A DNA stretch of 64,000 nucleotides, taken from NCBI RefSeq assembly GCF_900177645.1, contig NZ_FXAO01000004.1:157453-221452 (forward strand), given 5' to 3'. Of this stretch, positions 1 to 8,955 are shown piece by piece. Under the pieces are notes generated by a model. That model searched no databases and was not told the origin of the DNA. It was given only the letters and a program-made list of their open reading frames with translations. The position numbers were made by a program, and so were the translations under genes. Each line of letters starts with the position of its first letter. Positions within the stretch are counted from its first letter, which is position 1. Source of the stretch: Arenibacter troitsensis (GTDB lineage: Bacteria > Bacteroidota > Bacteroidia > Flavobacteriales > Flavobacteriaceae).

Positions 1-443
1 AATCCCTTCCGTCTTTTTTGTTTTCGCTCTAAGCAATGATTATCCTGCCGTGAAGTCCTCCCCCTAGCCCCCTCCCAAGGAGGGGGAATTTGATCCATAC
101 TGGGCAAAGTCTCTTTATTTGGCACAAACTCAAATGGAAGGTATTGTTGCTGTGTCAACTCAACTTTCAACTTGGAACCTTGAACCCCTTTCAGTGCCAA
201 CAAAACAACAAAAGTGTATTAAAGGAAGGTTAATTTTTGAAAAGTCACCCCGCATTAAATGACTCAAAAACAACGTATTACACCCTAATCCCAACCCTTA
301 TCCAAAATAACCGGGCCTCAAGCAAACCAAATATTTACTAACTTGAAGGGTAAATATTAAGAACAGGGCCACCGGCCTTCCCCCTTAATAGATTTAATAC
401 CCACAATACAGCGAAAATAATTTTTTAACCCTAAATAATAACA
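1..443. other. Intergenic region with one GC-rich palindromic repeat
   Basis: No gene is visible here. The first 100 bases match the repeat unit found at 10840-11640: the phrase AATCCCTTCCGTCTT, then a TTGTTTTCGC stretch, then the palindromic GC-rich repeat at 57-86. The remainder is AT-rich spacer leading to the gene at 444. No perfect TAnnTTTG promoter box was seen directly upstream of that gene. Confidence 0.6.
57..86. repeat. Palindromic REP-like repeat, copy 1
   Basis: A 30-base GC-rich element whose right half (CCCCCTCCCAAGGAGGGGG) is an almost perfect hairpin. The same sequence recurs at 9579, 10841, 11110 and 11390, and, as both inverted ends of an insertion, inside leuS. It is always followed by AATTTGAT or a close variant in the intergenic copies. 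Confidence 0.85.
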
Positions 444-1019
444 ATGAAAAAAGTATTGTTTTTAACTGGAGATTTCACTGAAGATTATGAAACCATGGTC
501 CCATTTCAAATGCTGGAAATGGTAGGATACACCGTACATACCGTTTGCCCGGACAAGAAAAAGGGGGACATCGTAAAAACGGCCATACACGATTTTGAAG
601 GCGACCAGACCTACACCGAAAAACCGGGTCATAATTTTGCCTTGAACTATAGCTTTGCAGATGTAAATGTGTCCGACTATAATGGTTTGGTAATTGCCGG
701 AGGAAGGGCACCCGAATATTTGCGATTGAACAAAAAAGTTCTGGAAATAGTACAACACTTTTTCACCACCAACAAACCTGTTGCCGCCATATGCCATGGC
801 ATTCAAATTTTGACCGCCGCAGGTGTTGTAAAGGGAAGAAAGCTTACCGCCTATCCAGCTGTGGGGCCGGAAGTAACCCTAGCGGGCGGGGAATTTCAAT
901 CCATACCCGTAGATGGGGCCTTTGTAGATGGCAACTTGGTTACCTCCCCAGCCTGGCCGGCGCATCCCAGTTTTATAAGGGAATTTTTAAAGGTAATGGG
1001 TGCTAAGATCCAATTGTAA
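444..1019 (+). CDS. DJ-1/PfpI family protein (class I glutamine amidotransferase-like)
   Basis: A 191-residue single-domain protein of the DJ-1/ThiJ/PfpI superfamily, whose members include glyoxalase III, protein deglycases, chaperones and proteases. The nucleophile elbow reads AAICHG, with the likely catalytic Cys at about residue 117 followed by His118, and acidic residues at 12-16 (EDYE) sit where the conserved glutamate of the family lies. It has no signal peptide, so it is expected in the cytoplasm. The start ATG at 444 gives the usual family N-terminus ([10 protein letters not shown]), a first beta strand. It stands alone, with no operon partner. The exact substrate cannot be told from sequence; stress-related glyoxal handling is a guess. 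Confidence 0.85.
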   Translation: MKKVLFLTGDFTEDYETMVPFQMLEMVGYTVHTVCPDKKKGDIVKTAIHDFEGDQTYTEKPGHNFALNYSFADVNVSDYNGLVIAGGRAPEYLRLNKKVLEIVQHFFTTNKPVAAICHGIQILTAAGVVKGRKLTAYPAVGPEVTLAGGEFQSIPVDGAFVDGNLVTSPAWPAHPSFIREFLKVMGAKIQL

Positions 1020-1411
1020 ACCCATCCTAAAAGGGATCTCCTTTTAAGGATAACTCAATACCATTAATTGGGCGACCCATATCCCAATTAATACCATTTT
1101 CCCATAGCCAACACCTTGGACGTCTATGGGAATTTTTGATTTATAAATAGTTCACAAACACTTATAGTCGTTATTGGAATTGATCAAAAGGATGGTTTTT
1201 TTGTTTATGACTTAGGCAGACCTGTTAGCTCACACAGATCTTTTTAGTCACTTCGACAGAGTCCCATTTCGGGACGACGAGAAGTCACACATATTAGGCC
1301 TCTATCTATGCTTCTCAGTGGCGCCTGTCTACCACCAGGTAGGATCGACCTCACATTTTAACCTCATTTCGTGAGGGTTGGGAGGAAGTCCGTCCAACCT
1401 TTTACAACCCC
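1020..1411. other. Intergenic region between convergent genes, with hairpins and repeat debris
   Basis: No gene is visible. A hairpin ATTAATTGGG/CCCAATTAAT lies at 1063-1092, and a bulged one (ATCCTAAAAGG/CCTTTTAAGGAT) lies at about 1024-1052. Either could end transcription of the gene at 444, although neither has a good T-tract. Around 1240-1400 there are fragments of the dispersed repeat phrases (CACTTCGACAGAG, and CCTGTCTACCACCAGGTAGGA, an imperfect inverted repeat). Confidence 0.5.
1063..1092. terminator. Possible terminator hairpin
   Basis: A perfect 10-bp stem (ATTAATTGGG and CCCAATTAAT) with a 10-base loop lies 44 bases after the stop of the PfpI-like gene and between two convergent genes. 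The following bases are only moderately T-rich (ACCATTTTCCC), so termination activity is uncertain. Confidence 0.4.
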
Positions 1412-2398
1412 CTATTCCACAAAAGAATCCGGCCAGGTACAGGGATAGACTTTTTTTCCGTTTACCTCACGTATCCAAGTATCAAAACTACGTTTCCCCT
1501 CTTTTAAAACGATTATTCTTGCCCCTTCCACAGGAGCTTTGTTATAGGTTTTTGTTTTGGTAACCCTGCCATAGGCCAAGGCCATATTATAATGCACCCC
1601 TATATAATCGTTATTGTGATCGTGGCCCACAAAGGTGCCCATCACATCCTTGGCTTCCAACATGGCGGCAAACATGCCCGTATTAATTTCCGGGCCACAT
1701 TCCTGTTCCTTACGTTTTCCTATAGCCTTTACTTTTTTGTTCTTCCACGCCTGGTAATATTCAGGCAACGGAATATGAAAAAAAGCAATGGCCGGCAGCG
1801 GCTGGTCGTTGTTCATCTGGGTGAATTCCCTACTTTTTTCCTTGTACCAGCTTACTTGGCTATTATCAAACCAGCCCCAACCGTCCACCTCGGGTTTTAG
1901 GGTGCTATAGGCATTGGAATCCATGATGTAAATAAGGGCCTTATTTTTATTGTCGGCACTGCGGATAGGAACTACAAAATTGGAGTTACCATAGGTATCC
2001 CCCTGGTCGTTGTTTAGGCAGTAATTTAAATTCTGAAGGAAGTCGGCCACTTCTTTTCTGGAAAGATCGGCTTGGGAATCGTGATTTCCTAAAGTGACTA
2101 TCCAGGGCATTTTGGCTTCGGTAAAAATAGCTTCAAACTTCTTATACGTTTTTTCCGGATTGCCATCGGTGGCAACATCCCCTGTTAGGACTACCAGATC
2201 TGGCTTTTCTATGGCCATAATCTTTTTTATGGTGGTAAACGCATCCACGTTTTTACCGCTCTCCACATTAATATGGGTATCCGTAAACTGTACTACCTTA
2301 AATTCCTTGTTGGTATTAAAGTGTAATTGGGATATGTCTTGGGATTGCACTGTGATGGTCAAAATAATAAAAAACAAAAAAGCAACTCTAGTTCTCAT
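1412..2398 (-). CDS. Secreted calcineurin-like metallophosphoesterase
   Basis: A 328-residue protein with an N-terminal signal peptide (hydrophobic residues 5-18, cleavage near QSQD). The five metallophosphoesterase blocks are present: DTH at about 40-42, GD at 73-74, GNHD at 104-107, a histidine in FFHIPLPEYY, and GHDHNND near 258. It therefore should bind a binuclear metal centre and cleave phosphomonoesters or diesters, in the periplasm or at the outer membrane. The closest recognisable group is the Dcr2/purple-acid-phosphatase-like branch common in Bacteroidota. It is monocistronic and faces the PfpI-like gene. The substrate is not evident. Confidence 0.88.
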   Translation of the reverse strand: MRTRVAFLFFIILTITVQSQDISQLHFNTNKEFKVVQFTDTHINVESGKNVDAFTTIKKIMAIEKPDLVVLTGDVATDGNPEKTYKKFEAIFTEAKMPWIVTLGNHDSQADLSRKEVADFLQNLNYCLNNDQGDTYGNSNFVVPIRSADNKNKALIYIMDSNAYSTLKPEVDGWGWFDNSQVSWYKEKSREFTQMNNDQPLPAIAFFHIPLPEYYQAWKNKKVKAIGKRKEQECGPEINTGMFAAMLEAKDVMGTFVGHDHNNDYIGVHYNMALAYGRVTKTKTYNKAPVEGARIIVLKEGKRSFDTWIREVNGKKVYPCTWPDSFVE

Positions 2399-2676
2399 AG
2401 GTACAGGCAGTTATTACAGTTAACAGTTTACAATAATAAGCAAGTAATTCCCTTTGGCGCAAAATCATGTTTATATTTTTGTTATCATAGGCAATCCCTT
2501 ACTTCCCTGCTGGACGAAGGCTCCCGACTTCCTACTAAACAACTAGCCTTTAGCTATCATCCAATTGATAAACCCTTACACCTTATTATTTGAAAATTAG
2601 AGTGTTAAACAAAAAAGAAGCGCAAGTATTTATTATATTAGGGATATCAATTGTAACCACCCAAACAAAATAAAGT

Positions 2677-3366
2677 ATGAAAAAATTAGTCGCAGAATTC
2701 ATTGGAACCTTATGGTTGGTATTAGGAGGATGTGGTAGTGCCGTGTTGGCGGCCGCCTATCCGGAATTGGGAATTGGCTTCGTAGGCGTTGCCATGGCCT
2801 TTGGATTGACCGTGCTTACCATGGCCTATGCTATTGGGCATATTTCGGGCTGTCATTTAAATCCGGCCGTTTCCATAGGGCTTTGGATAGGTGGCAGGTT
2901 CGATAAAAGAGAGCTGCTCCCCTATATGGTGGCCCAAGTACTGGGAGGTATCGCCGGAGCTGGTATTTTATATCTTATAGCCAGCGGTAAAGCTGGATTT
3001 GAAATTGGAGGCTTTGCCGCCAATGGATACGGGGAACATTCCCCGGACGGGTACAATATGATTTCTGCCTTAATTACAGAAGTGGTAATGACCTTTATGT
3101 TTTTGATCATCATCTTGGGTGCCACCCATTCAAAAGCTCCCAAGGGTTTTGGGGGACTGGCCATAGGTCTGGGTTTGACGCTCATACATTTAATAAGCAT
3201 CCCGGTAACCAACACTTCCGTAAACCCGGCCAGAAGTACTAGTCAGGCACTATTTGTGGGCGACTGGGCCATGGACCAGCTATGGTTATTCTGGGTAGCT
3301 CCCATTGTAGGTGCCATGTTAGCCGGACTGGTGTACAAATACATTTCCCCGGAAAAATCAGCATAG
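2677..3366 (+). CDS. aqpZ: Aquaporin Z
   Basis: A 229-residue inner-membrane water channel with six transmembrane helices and two half-helices. The two NPA signatures are at 62-64 (HLNPAVS) and 183-185 (SVNPARS). The selectivity-filter positions can be read as Phe42, His171, Thr180 and Arg186, which is the narrow water-selective arrangement of AqpZ and not that of a glycerol facilitator. The length matches the family. It stands alone on the plus strand, immediately before the accessory island at 3755. Confidence 0.95.
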   Translation: MKKLVAEFIGTLWLVLGGCGSAVLAAAYPELGIGFVGVAMAFGLTVLTMAYAIGHISGCHLNPAVSIGLWIGGRFDKRELLPYMVAQVLGGIAGAGILYLIASGKAGFEIGGFAANGYGEHSPDGYNMISALITEVVMTFMFLIIILGATHSKAPKGFGGLAIGLGLTLIHLISIPVTNTSVNPARSTSQALFVGDWAMDQLWLFWVAPIVGAMLAGLVYKYISPEKSA

Positions 3367-3813
3367 CACCTTACATACCATACAGCAAGTAGCCTTTTTA
3401 AAAAAATACAAATGACATTGGTGAGTTGCTCCAGATAGAAATCATCGGGACAGTTCACTTGATTCCGAAAATTATTTTTTTGAACCTTAAACTTTGAACT
3501 CAATTGGTAACTGTTTATTGTTTACTGAAGCATTGAGTAGTTCGTCGAAGAATTTTGGACTTTATCGATTCCCCAAATCCGAGAACCAAAATTTCCTATC
3601 TTAGAAGGTTAGAAGCCCACTTTTGGTTGTAGTACTCCCCCCACTGCTCACCTACGAAAATTTTACGGAATTAATAGGATTTTTTATACATGGAAATGTA
3701 TTAAAAAGCAATTTATCTAAAATGGGAATATAGGTACAAGTTGCTATATTCGTATGTTATAGGCAAGCAAAAAACGACACTAGAGCAATGAATTATAAAA
3801 CTAGCGGACTTAA
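3367..3813. other. Intergenic junction between core genome and accessory island
   Basis: No gene is visible in these 447 bases. The first 350 bases are core-like spacer with phrases such as TTGAACCTTAAACTTTGAAC. From about 3730 the sequence switches to the border of the accessory module: GTTGCTATATTCGTATGTTATAGGCAAGC-like sequence (split here as GTTGCTATATTCG and TATGTTATAGGCAAGC), whose end is the left inverted repeat. Confidence 0.55.
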
Positions 3814-6456
3814 ATGGAACCGGTAACACTTACAATAATTACTTATGTCTCACTTAAATGTGTTGACCAATTTATTAAGGAGGAAGGTTATGGCAGGTTC
3901 AAAAAATTACTATTCCCTGAGAAGAAGTACAAAAATCAGCTAGTAAAAATCATCTACGAAACCATCGAAGATTTTGAGCAAAACCATAAATACGATAGTT
4001 CCAATGGTATGTTCCCTTTTTACCATTCCCAAATATTCTTTGAACACTTAACATTATATGTGTTATTTAAAAAAGGGACTCTAGACGAAATCAAAGACGA
4101 CTTCAACAAATTCCCTAAAATCATTCAACCAACCCCAAAAGACTTAGAAGATTTTTACTCGCTATTCACAGAAAAGTTAAATGCTGACACCGTTTTAAAA
4201 AAACTATTTATTGATGAAAATTACAAAAACCAAATCTTTGATATTAGCAAGTCAATAGAAGAAGTTACAGCATTAGTTGTATCCGTAAAAACGGACACAA
4301 CTTCAATCAGAACTTCTGTTGAATCTTTGGTTGCAGATAATGAGAGCAAGAAACTTACACCTGAGAAAATTTCACAGGCATTAAAGGCACAAGTAAACAG
4401 ACAACTTAAAAAACAAATCAACTCAGGAAAGTATCTTCAAAACACTTTCATTGAGACAGGAGAACAGAAAGATGATTTGAGATACTTGTGCGATTCTGTT
4501 TTCTACTCAGAGAAATGTTTTTATGAAAGTAGCATACTTGATTTCCGCTACTTTAACAATTTCCTTGCAAAGAAAAAGCACTCACTATTCAATTATGATT
4601 TTGAAAAGTTGAAGCCAGCTAATGGAGAAATGACTGTAAGCAACTGCACAGCACTAATTTCAAAGTGGCACGATTACTTAGTTAGCAAACGGCAAGAAAT
4701 AACAGACATAAAAATTGGCTCAAATGAGAAATATAAATTTGAATCTAAGTTCAGAGACAGAATTGATGATTTAGAATTCCTAAGAGCAAGGGTTGCTTTG
4801 ATTACAGAAACAGCAGGACAAGGAAAGACAAATTTCCTTTGTGATTTTTCTGAAAACTTTTTACTCAAAAGAGAAATACCAACAGCTTTTCTCACAGGAA
4901 CAGAAGTCAATGCAAACGATTTAAGGCAGTCGTTATTGCAAAGAATTTTTCCCGACTCACCGAACTACGCTTTTGAGGAATTCCTAAACAACCTTAAAAC
5001 ACTTTGCTATGAACAGAGTAAATTTTTCGTTTTGGTTATTGACGGTATTAATGAAAACTATAACTCAAAACTGTTAAGCCAGAATTTAGAAACTTTCGTT
5101 TCTGAATTGCTTGAACATGATTTTGTAAAAATTGTTCTTAGTTGTCGTACTGAATATTACGAGCAAAATTTTTCCAATCTTGAAGCATCTTCATTTAAGA
5201 AGGAGACAAAAAAAATAACTTCACTACTTAGTCAACGTCCAGACGATGATTTAAAGAAAAAACTGCTGCACATATATTTCAATCACTTCAAAATTGAACA
5301 TCATGGAATTTCTAACAAGGCACATGAACAACTTGTAGAAAATTTTCTTCTGCTAAGGATTTTTTGCGAAGCATACCAAAACCAGAAACTTGAAAGTATT
5401 GAAAATATTTACAAAGAGGAACTGTTTGAAAAATACTATGAAATAAAAAGTGAGGAAATAAACAAGCGATTAAAGAGCAATGATGAATTCAAAGTATCAG
5501 GCAATTTTGACATCAAGAATTTTATTCAAAGTGTTGTTGAATTTATGATTCAGGAAAAGACCTATGTGAATGTTCCTCTTGATAAAATTATTGCCGACCC
5601 TAACGACAGAGAAATGTATGTCCGATTTTTGGATGAAAATATACTTGTAAAAAGAGATATTCAAACTGACGAGAAAGGAATTTTCACTTCTTCCGAAGTT
5701 GTAAATTTTACATTTGATGAGTTTAGAGATTTTTTAATCTCACGATACTTAGTTGAAGTTCTTTACAAAAAATCAGTTGAAGAATTTGCTTCCTTTATTG
5801 AAAGTCAAGTTAACGATAAATCCCCATTACTTGAAGGATGCAGCACCTTTCTGTTTTATGTATCAAGAAAAGGTTTAGATAAATCACTCCATGAAATCCT
5901 AATCAAGCAACCTTGGTTTGAAGCAGTATTTTCAAAATGTATTTTCTCACTTAAAGATTCTCAGGTAACCAAAGAGGACAAGAAAATTCTAAAGGAAAAA
6001 TTGTTAAACAATGAACGATATAGTGATTCCATTATATGGAATCTCATAATCCGATACAATACCGCCTACTATAAAAACCTAAGTATTGAATTTCTTTTTG
6101 AGTTGTTAAGAGAACTTAACTCAGAGCAATATGCAAATTGTTTTGTAAACAAATTTGGAACAGACAGATGGGGACATTCAAGATTAATAAGTCAAGAAAA
6201 TTTGGTTAATCAAATAGATGACATTTTGGAAAAGAGAGAAGCAGATGATGTATTGTATTATGAAAAACTTTTTGAACTCTTGATTTACATGTTTACTAAT
6301 AAAGACCGTTGGAATATTCAATCAACCTATGAGAAATATTTTTTCCGACATGCTGAACAAGGGAAAATACATCTCACTAAAGCATTGGAAAGTAAAAACG
6401 AAATATTGATTAAAGCAATTAAACAATTTATCAGTTCATATGAAATTAGGTTATGA
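3814..6456 (+). CDS. NACHT/STAND-like P-loop NTPase of an accessory module
   Basis: An 880-residue protein. Residues 1 to about 170 form a mostly helical region starting with a hydrophobic helix. A P-loop NTPase follows, with Walker A ETAGQGKT at about 332-339, Walker B VLVIDGINE at about 406-414 and a sensor-like strand KIVLSCRTEYY near 438-449, the arrangement of NACHT/STAND ATPases. Residues from about 500 on are helical, lysine- and glutamate-rich repeats typical of a sensing C-terminus. Such proteins often act as intracellular sensors, for example in phage defence (family knowledge); that role here is inferred. No effector domain (nuclease, TIR, protease) could be recognised. Its last 17 bases overlap the next gene, so the two are translationally linked. 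The start ATG is at 3814, 46 bases inside the module border. Strongly AT-rich. Confidence 0.7.
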   Translation: MEPVTLTIITYVSLKCVDQFIKEEGYGRFKKLLFPEKKYKNQLVKIIYETIEDFEQNHKYDSSNGMFPFYHSQIFFEHLTLYVLFKKGTLDEIKDDFNKFPKIIQPTPKDLEDFYSLFTEKLNADTVLKKLFIDENYKNQIFDISKSIEEVTALVVSVKTDTTSIRTSVESLVADNESKKLTPEKISQALKAQVNRQLKKQINSGKYLQNTFIETGEQKDDLRYLCDSVFYSEKCFYESSILDFRYFNNFLAKKKHSLFNYDFEKLKPANGEMTVSNCTALISKWHDYLVSKRQEITDIKIGSNEKYKFESKFRDRIDDLEFLRARVALITETAGQGKTNFLCDFSENFLLKREIPTAFLTGTEVNANDLRQSLLQRIFPDSPNYAFEEFLNNLKTLCYEQSKFFVLVIDGINENYNSKLLSQNLETFVSELLEHDFVKIVLSCRTEYYEQNFSNLEASSFKKETKKITSLLSQRPDDDLKKKLLHIYFNHFKIEHHGISNKAHEQLVENFLLLRIFCEAYQNQKLESIENIYKEELFEKYYEIKSEEINKRLKSNDEFKVSGNFDIKNFIQSVVEFMIQEKTYVNVPLDKIIADPNDREMYVRFLDENILVKRDIQTDEKGIFTSSEVVNFTFDEFRDFLISRYLVEVLYKKSVEEFASFIESQVNDKSPLLEGCSTFLFYVSRKGLDKSLHEILIKQPWFEAVFSKCIFSLKDSQVTKEDKKILKEKLLNNERYSDSIIWNLIIRYNTAYYKNLSIEFLFELLRELNSEQYANCFVNKFGTDRWGHSRLISQENLVNQIDDILEKREADDVLYYEKLFELLIYMFTNKDRWNIQSTYEKYFFRHAEQGKIHLTKALESKNEILIKAIKQFISSYEIRL

Positions 6457-6835
6457 CTTTTACAAATCACTGCTGTTGATTAATAAGAATTTGACAAAGG
6501 AAATTTTTATTGAACGGACTGGTGCAAAAGATGGATATTCACTGAATATGTTTTCAAGAATGTATGACAGTATAACTTCGGAATTGATTAATGTAGACAA
6601 AGAGTATGAGAAATATTATTCATTTGAATATGAATCAATGGAACATTTCCTTTACAGAAAATATAATCTTAAAGGCGAATACATTGTTGAATTAATGGAA
6701 GCAAGGAAAAACAATCCCAATTGTTTACTTTACCGAAAGGATGACAATTCATATGGTGACTATGGTATTGCCCAATTCACATTTTCAGATACAATGTACG
6801 ACAGAGTAATGGACATAATTATGCTTAAAAATTAA
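6440..6835 (+). CDS. Small acidic protein, paralogue of the following TNSSS-motif protein
   Basis: A 131-residue protein of no recognised family. It starts inside the end of the NTPase gene (17-base overlap) and ends five bases before the next gene, so the three are one transcript. It begins MKLGYDF, against MKIRYDF in the next protein. A central block aligns well between the two: MEHFLYRKYNLKGEYIVELM, then EARKNN, against FEEFIEERLWKSGKEVLPKI, then LEAEKNG. I therefore read it as a diverged tandem copy. It lacks the TNSSS segment of its neighbour. There is no signal peptide or membrane segment. Function unknown; being a regulator, decoy or substrate partner of the module is speculation. Confidence 0.65.
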   Translation: MKLGYDFYKSLLLINKNLTKEIFIERTGAKDGYSLNMFSRMYDSITSELINVDKEYEKYYSFEYESMEHFLYRKYNLKGEYIVELMEARKNNPNCLLYRKDDNSYGDYGIAQFTFSDTMYDRVMDIIMLKN

Positions 6836-6840
6836 AGTAA

Positions 6841-7263
6841 ATGAAAATAAGATATGACTTCGTAACAAATAGCTCTTCAACTTCATTTGTGATAATCAGT
6901 GATGGTGAGTTCAATTTTAAAGACTTCATCGAAGCAATTGGAATAAAAGATGATTCAAATTTCTTAGATATATACAAATCCTTATTCAATGCATTTAAAG
7001 ATGACATGGAGCCAGCAAGAGTGTATTATGAAAAACACTATTCTGGCGCCTACTCCACATTTGAAGAGTTTATAGAAGAAAGGCTTTGGAAAAGTGGCAA
7101 AGAAGTATTACCCAAAATTCTTGAAGCAGAAAAAAATGGTAAAAATGTTTATATAGGTAAACTAAGCAGTGATACTGATGAAACTGAATGCTTCTTTTGC
7201 ACCGATGATTTCATTATAGAAAGTAGTAATTTATATATCGATGCTCAAGAAGATGGTTGGTAA
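6841..7263 (+). CDS. TNSSS-motif small protein, possible substrate of the radical SAM enzyme
   Basis: A 140-residue acidic protein. Its first 17 residues (MKIRYDFVTNSSSTSFV) match a conserved N-terminal sequence that I remember from many otherwise unrelated bacterial hypothetical proteins (K-I-R-x-D-F-V-T-N-S-S-S-x-S-F); I do not know an established function for it. Residues Thr9 to Phe16 carry the motif. The rest is helical and charged, with a CFFC pair near residue 120. The stop overlaps the start of the radical SAM gene by 23 bases, which suggests coupled synthesis. A conserved Ser/Thr/Asn-rich leader next to a SPASM enzyme invites the idea of a peptide modification substrate, but a SPASM substrate role is inference only. 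Confidence 0.65.
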   Translation: MKIRYDFVTNSSSTSFVIISDGEFNFKDFIEAIGIKDDSNFLDIYKSLFNAFKDDMEPARVYYEKHYSGAYSTFEEFIEERLWKSGKEVLPKILEAEKNGKNVYIGKLSSDTDETECFFCTDDFIIESSNLYIDAQEDGW

Positions 7264-8344
7264 AAACAAAAATATAGTTCATAAAAAGTATGCAGAGCAG
7301 CATTATTCAGTTTTATTTAATAAAAAGACTGGATATTTTGTACGTGCAGAGGAAAAAGGTTATCCAGAACCTCTTTGGGCTATGCACGGGCCAGAATTAT
7401 TGGATATAAGTATTACTAACTGGTGTGATCAAGGTTGTTCTTTTTGTTATAGAAAATCAACACCAAAAGGAAATCACATGCTGCTTAGCGATTACAAATT
7501 AATCATGGAGCAAGCAAAGGAAATGGATGTTTTCCAAGTTGCACTGGGCGGTGGAAATCCAAATCAACATCCCGACTTTATAAGGATACTTGAGACTACT
7601 GTTGAACATGGAATTGTTCCATGTTACACCACAAATGGTAGAGGGCTTACCCCTGACATTTTGAAAGCAACAAAAGAATTATGCGGCTCTGTTGCTATTA
7701 GTGCTTACGAACCATACACCGAGTTCAGAAAACATCTTGAAAAACTATTTGAATATGGAATAAAAGCAAATGTTCACTTTGTAACGGATAGTCAAACTAT
7801 CAATACAGCAATTGAATGGTTAAGAAATCCACCAGCTTTCTTGGAAGGAATAAATTCTCTGATATTCCTGAACTATAAACCAATCGGAAGAAAACCCGAC
7901 ATGACCTTGTTACTTAAAGACAAGGTAAAATTAAAAGAATTCTATGGTTTAGTAAACCAAAGTAAAGGTGCTTTGAAAATTGGCTTTGATAGTTGTAGTA
8001 TCTCAGGAGTAGTAAAATATGTGAATGTGAATTCAGAATTTTACGAGGGTTGTGATGCTGGAAGGTTTTCTGCTTTTGTTGATGAAAATTTAAGAATGAT
8101 GCCTTGTTCTTTTATGACCAATACTGATTGGTTTGGAGACTTAAGAACAGAAAAAATGATTGACATTTGGCAGAACAATGCCTATTTCAAAAAGTATAGA
8201 AATAATATTCTGAACAATGGTTGCACTTCTTGTGCCTTCCAAAAGACTTGCATGGGTGGTTGTCCTTTTATTGAAGAACTATCACAATGCGATTGGAAAG
8301 ATGAAAGACTTGGGTTCTCATTTGCTCAATCTACACCAAAGTAG
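7241..8344 (+). CDS. Radical SAM/SPASM domain protein
   Basis: A 367-residue enzyme. The radical SAM cluster motif CDQGCSFC gives Cys62, Cys66 and Cys69 for the SAM-binding 4Fe-4S cluster, followed by a GGGNP segment near 103-107. The C-terminal part carries a SPASM-type set of cysteines (252, 271, 289, 328, 331, 337, 341, 350), with CTSCAFQKTCMGGCP as the signature, which should hold auxiliary Fe-S clusters. SPASM enzymes usually modify ribosomal peptides or protein side chains (family knowledge). It overlaps the preceding TNSSS protein gene by 23 bases; an alternative start at 7253 would reduce the overlap. The best candidate substrate is that neighbour. Last gene of module 1. Confidence 0.85.
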   Translation: MLKKMVGKNKNIVHKKYAEQHYSVLFNKKTGYFVRAEEKGYPEPLWAMHGPELLDISITNWCDQGCSFCYRKSTPKGNHMLLSDYKLIMEQAKEMDVFQVALGGGNPNQHPDFIRILETTVEHGIVPCYTTNGRGLTPDILKATKELCGSVAISAYEPYTEFRKHLEKLFEYGIKANVHFVTDSQTINTAIEWLRNPPAFLEGINSLIFLNYKPIGRKPDMTLLLKDKVKLKEFYGLVNQSKGALKIGFDSCSISGVVKYVNVNSEFYEGCDAGRFSAFVDENLRMMPCSFMTNTDWFGDLRTEKMIDIWQNNAYFKKYRNNILNNGCTSCAFQKTCMGGCPFIEELSQCDWKDERLGFSFAQSTPK

Positions 8345-8390
8345 AGAAAACATCTATTAGTGATTAAAAAATCATGAAATTGAAATAAAG

Positions 8391-8515
8391 CCTGCCTATA
8401 ACAAGGTATATAGTGCATGGCACCCGCTGGCGCGAGCATCTTGCTCGTGCCTCGGCTGCCCCCGCTGGCGCGAGCCTGCCTCCGCACTGCGCTTATATTT
8501 CAACGTTAGCGGTCA
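8391..8515. repeat. attC-like border between modules 1 and 2, interrupted by palindromic repeats
   Basis: The left arm is GCCTATAACAAGGTATATAG..GCA and the right arm TGCGCTTATATTTCAACGTTAGCGG (split: TGCGCTTATATTTCAA, CGTTAGCGG). Read as reverse complements, the two share AAC, ATATA and GCA at similar spacing, as in the folded attC sites of integron cassettes. Between the arms, at about 8420-8485, sits a dispersed repeat, GCTGGCGCGAGCATCTTGCT, with an internal CGAGC/GCTCG hairpin, repeated twice. The resemblance is structural; the canonical attC core GTTRRRY is not exactly met on the module 1 side. Confidence 0.4.
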
Positions 8516-8554
8516 GCCCATAATAGCACTTCAATAACTCAAAAAAATATAAGA

Positions 8555-8950
8555 ATGAAAGCAATATTGATGACAATTACCTTTACATTATTTGTAACGG
8601 TTACTTTTGCTCAAAACACCTCTTCCTCTCCTACCCAAAATATTTCTACAGATAGTTCTGTTGTATATAGATTATTTTCCACAAAAAATAACTACAATTT
8701 TATCAAATTAAACACAAGAAATGGTAAAATGTCACAAGTGCAATGGGGAACTGAAAGCAAATATAGATTTGAGACAACATTGTCAGACACTCCTCTGGTA
8801 AGTGAAGAGGAAGAAAAGAATGGTAGATTTTTTCTATATCCGACCACAAATTCATACAACTTCATTTTACTCGACCAAATAGATGGTAAAACATGGCAAG
8901 TACAATGGTCAATTGAAAAAGAAGACAGAATGGTTATTCGTATCTACTAA
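8555..8950 (+). CDS. Small secreted protein with two internal repeats
   Basis: A 131-residue protein with a clear signal peptide (MKAILMTITFTLFVTVTFA, cleavage before QN). The mature part contains two copies of a roughly 35-residue unit of the form Y-N-F-I-x-L-(6)-G-K-(2)-Q-V-Q-W-(2)-E, beginning near residues 50 and 106. No known domain was recognised; similar QVQWS-type repeats are, from memory, common in small Bacteroidota exported proteins. It sits alone between repeat elements in the accessory island, 37 bases after the CGTTAGCGG border. Envelope or periplasmic location is likely. Function unknown. Confidence 0.6.
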   Translation: MKAILMTITFTLFVTVTFAQNTSSSPTQNISTDSSVVYRLFSTKNNYNFIKLNTRNGKMSQVQWGTESKYRFETTLSDTPLVSEEEEKNGRFFLYPTTNSYNFILLDQIDGKTWQVQWSIEKEDRMVIRIY

Positions 8951-8955
8951 TGTTA

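Larger units (their letters stand above)
3755..8403. mobile_element. Cassette-like module 1 bounded by 14-bp inverted repeats
   Basis: The left end TGTTATAGGCAAGC (3755-3768) and the right end GCCTGCCTATAACA (8390-8403) are inverted copies with 13 of 14 matches. Outside each end the sequences also share ATATAG and a nearby GCA, so the similarity extends over about 30 bases. Between them lie four plus-strand genes of clearly lower GC than the flanking core genes. The junction on the right (8391-8515) has arms like an integron attC site (GCCTATAAC ... CGTTAGCGG, with ATATA and GCA pairing inside). I see no integrase or transposase in the module. The repeats are direct observation; mobility is inference. 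Confidence 0.6.
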
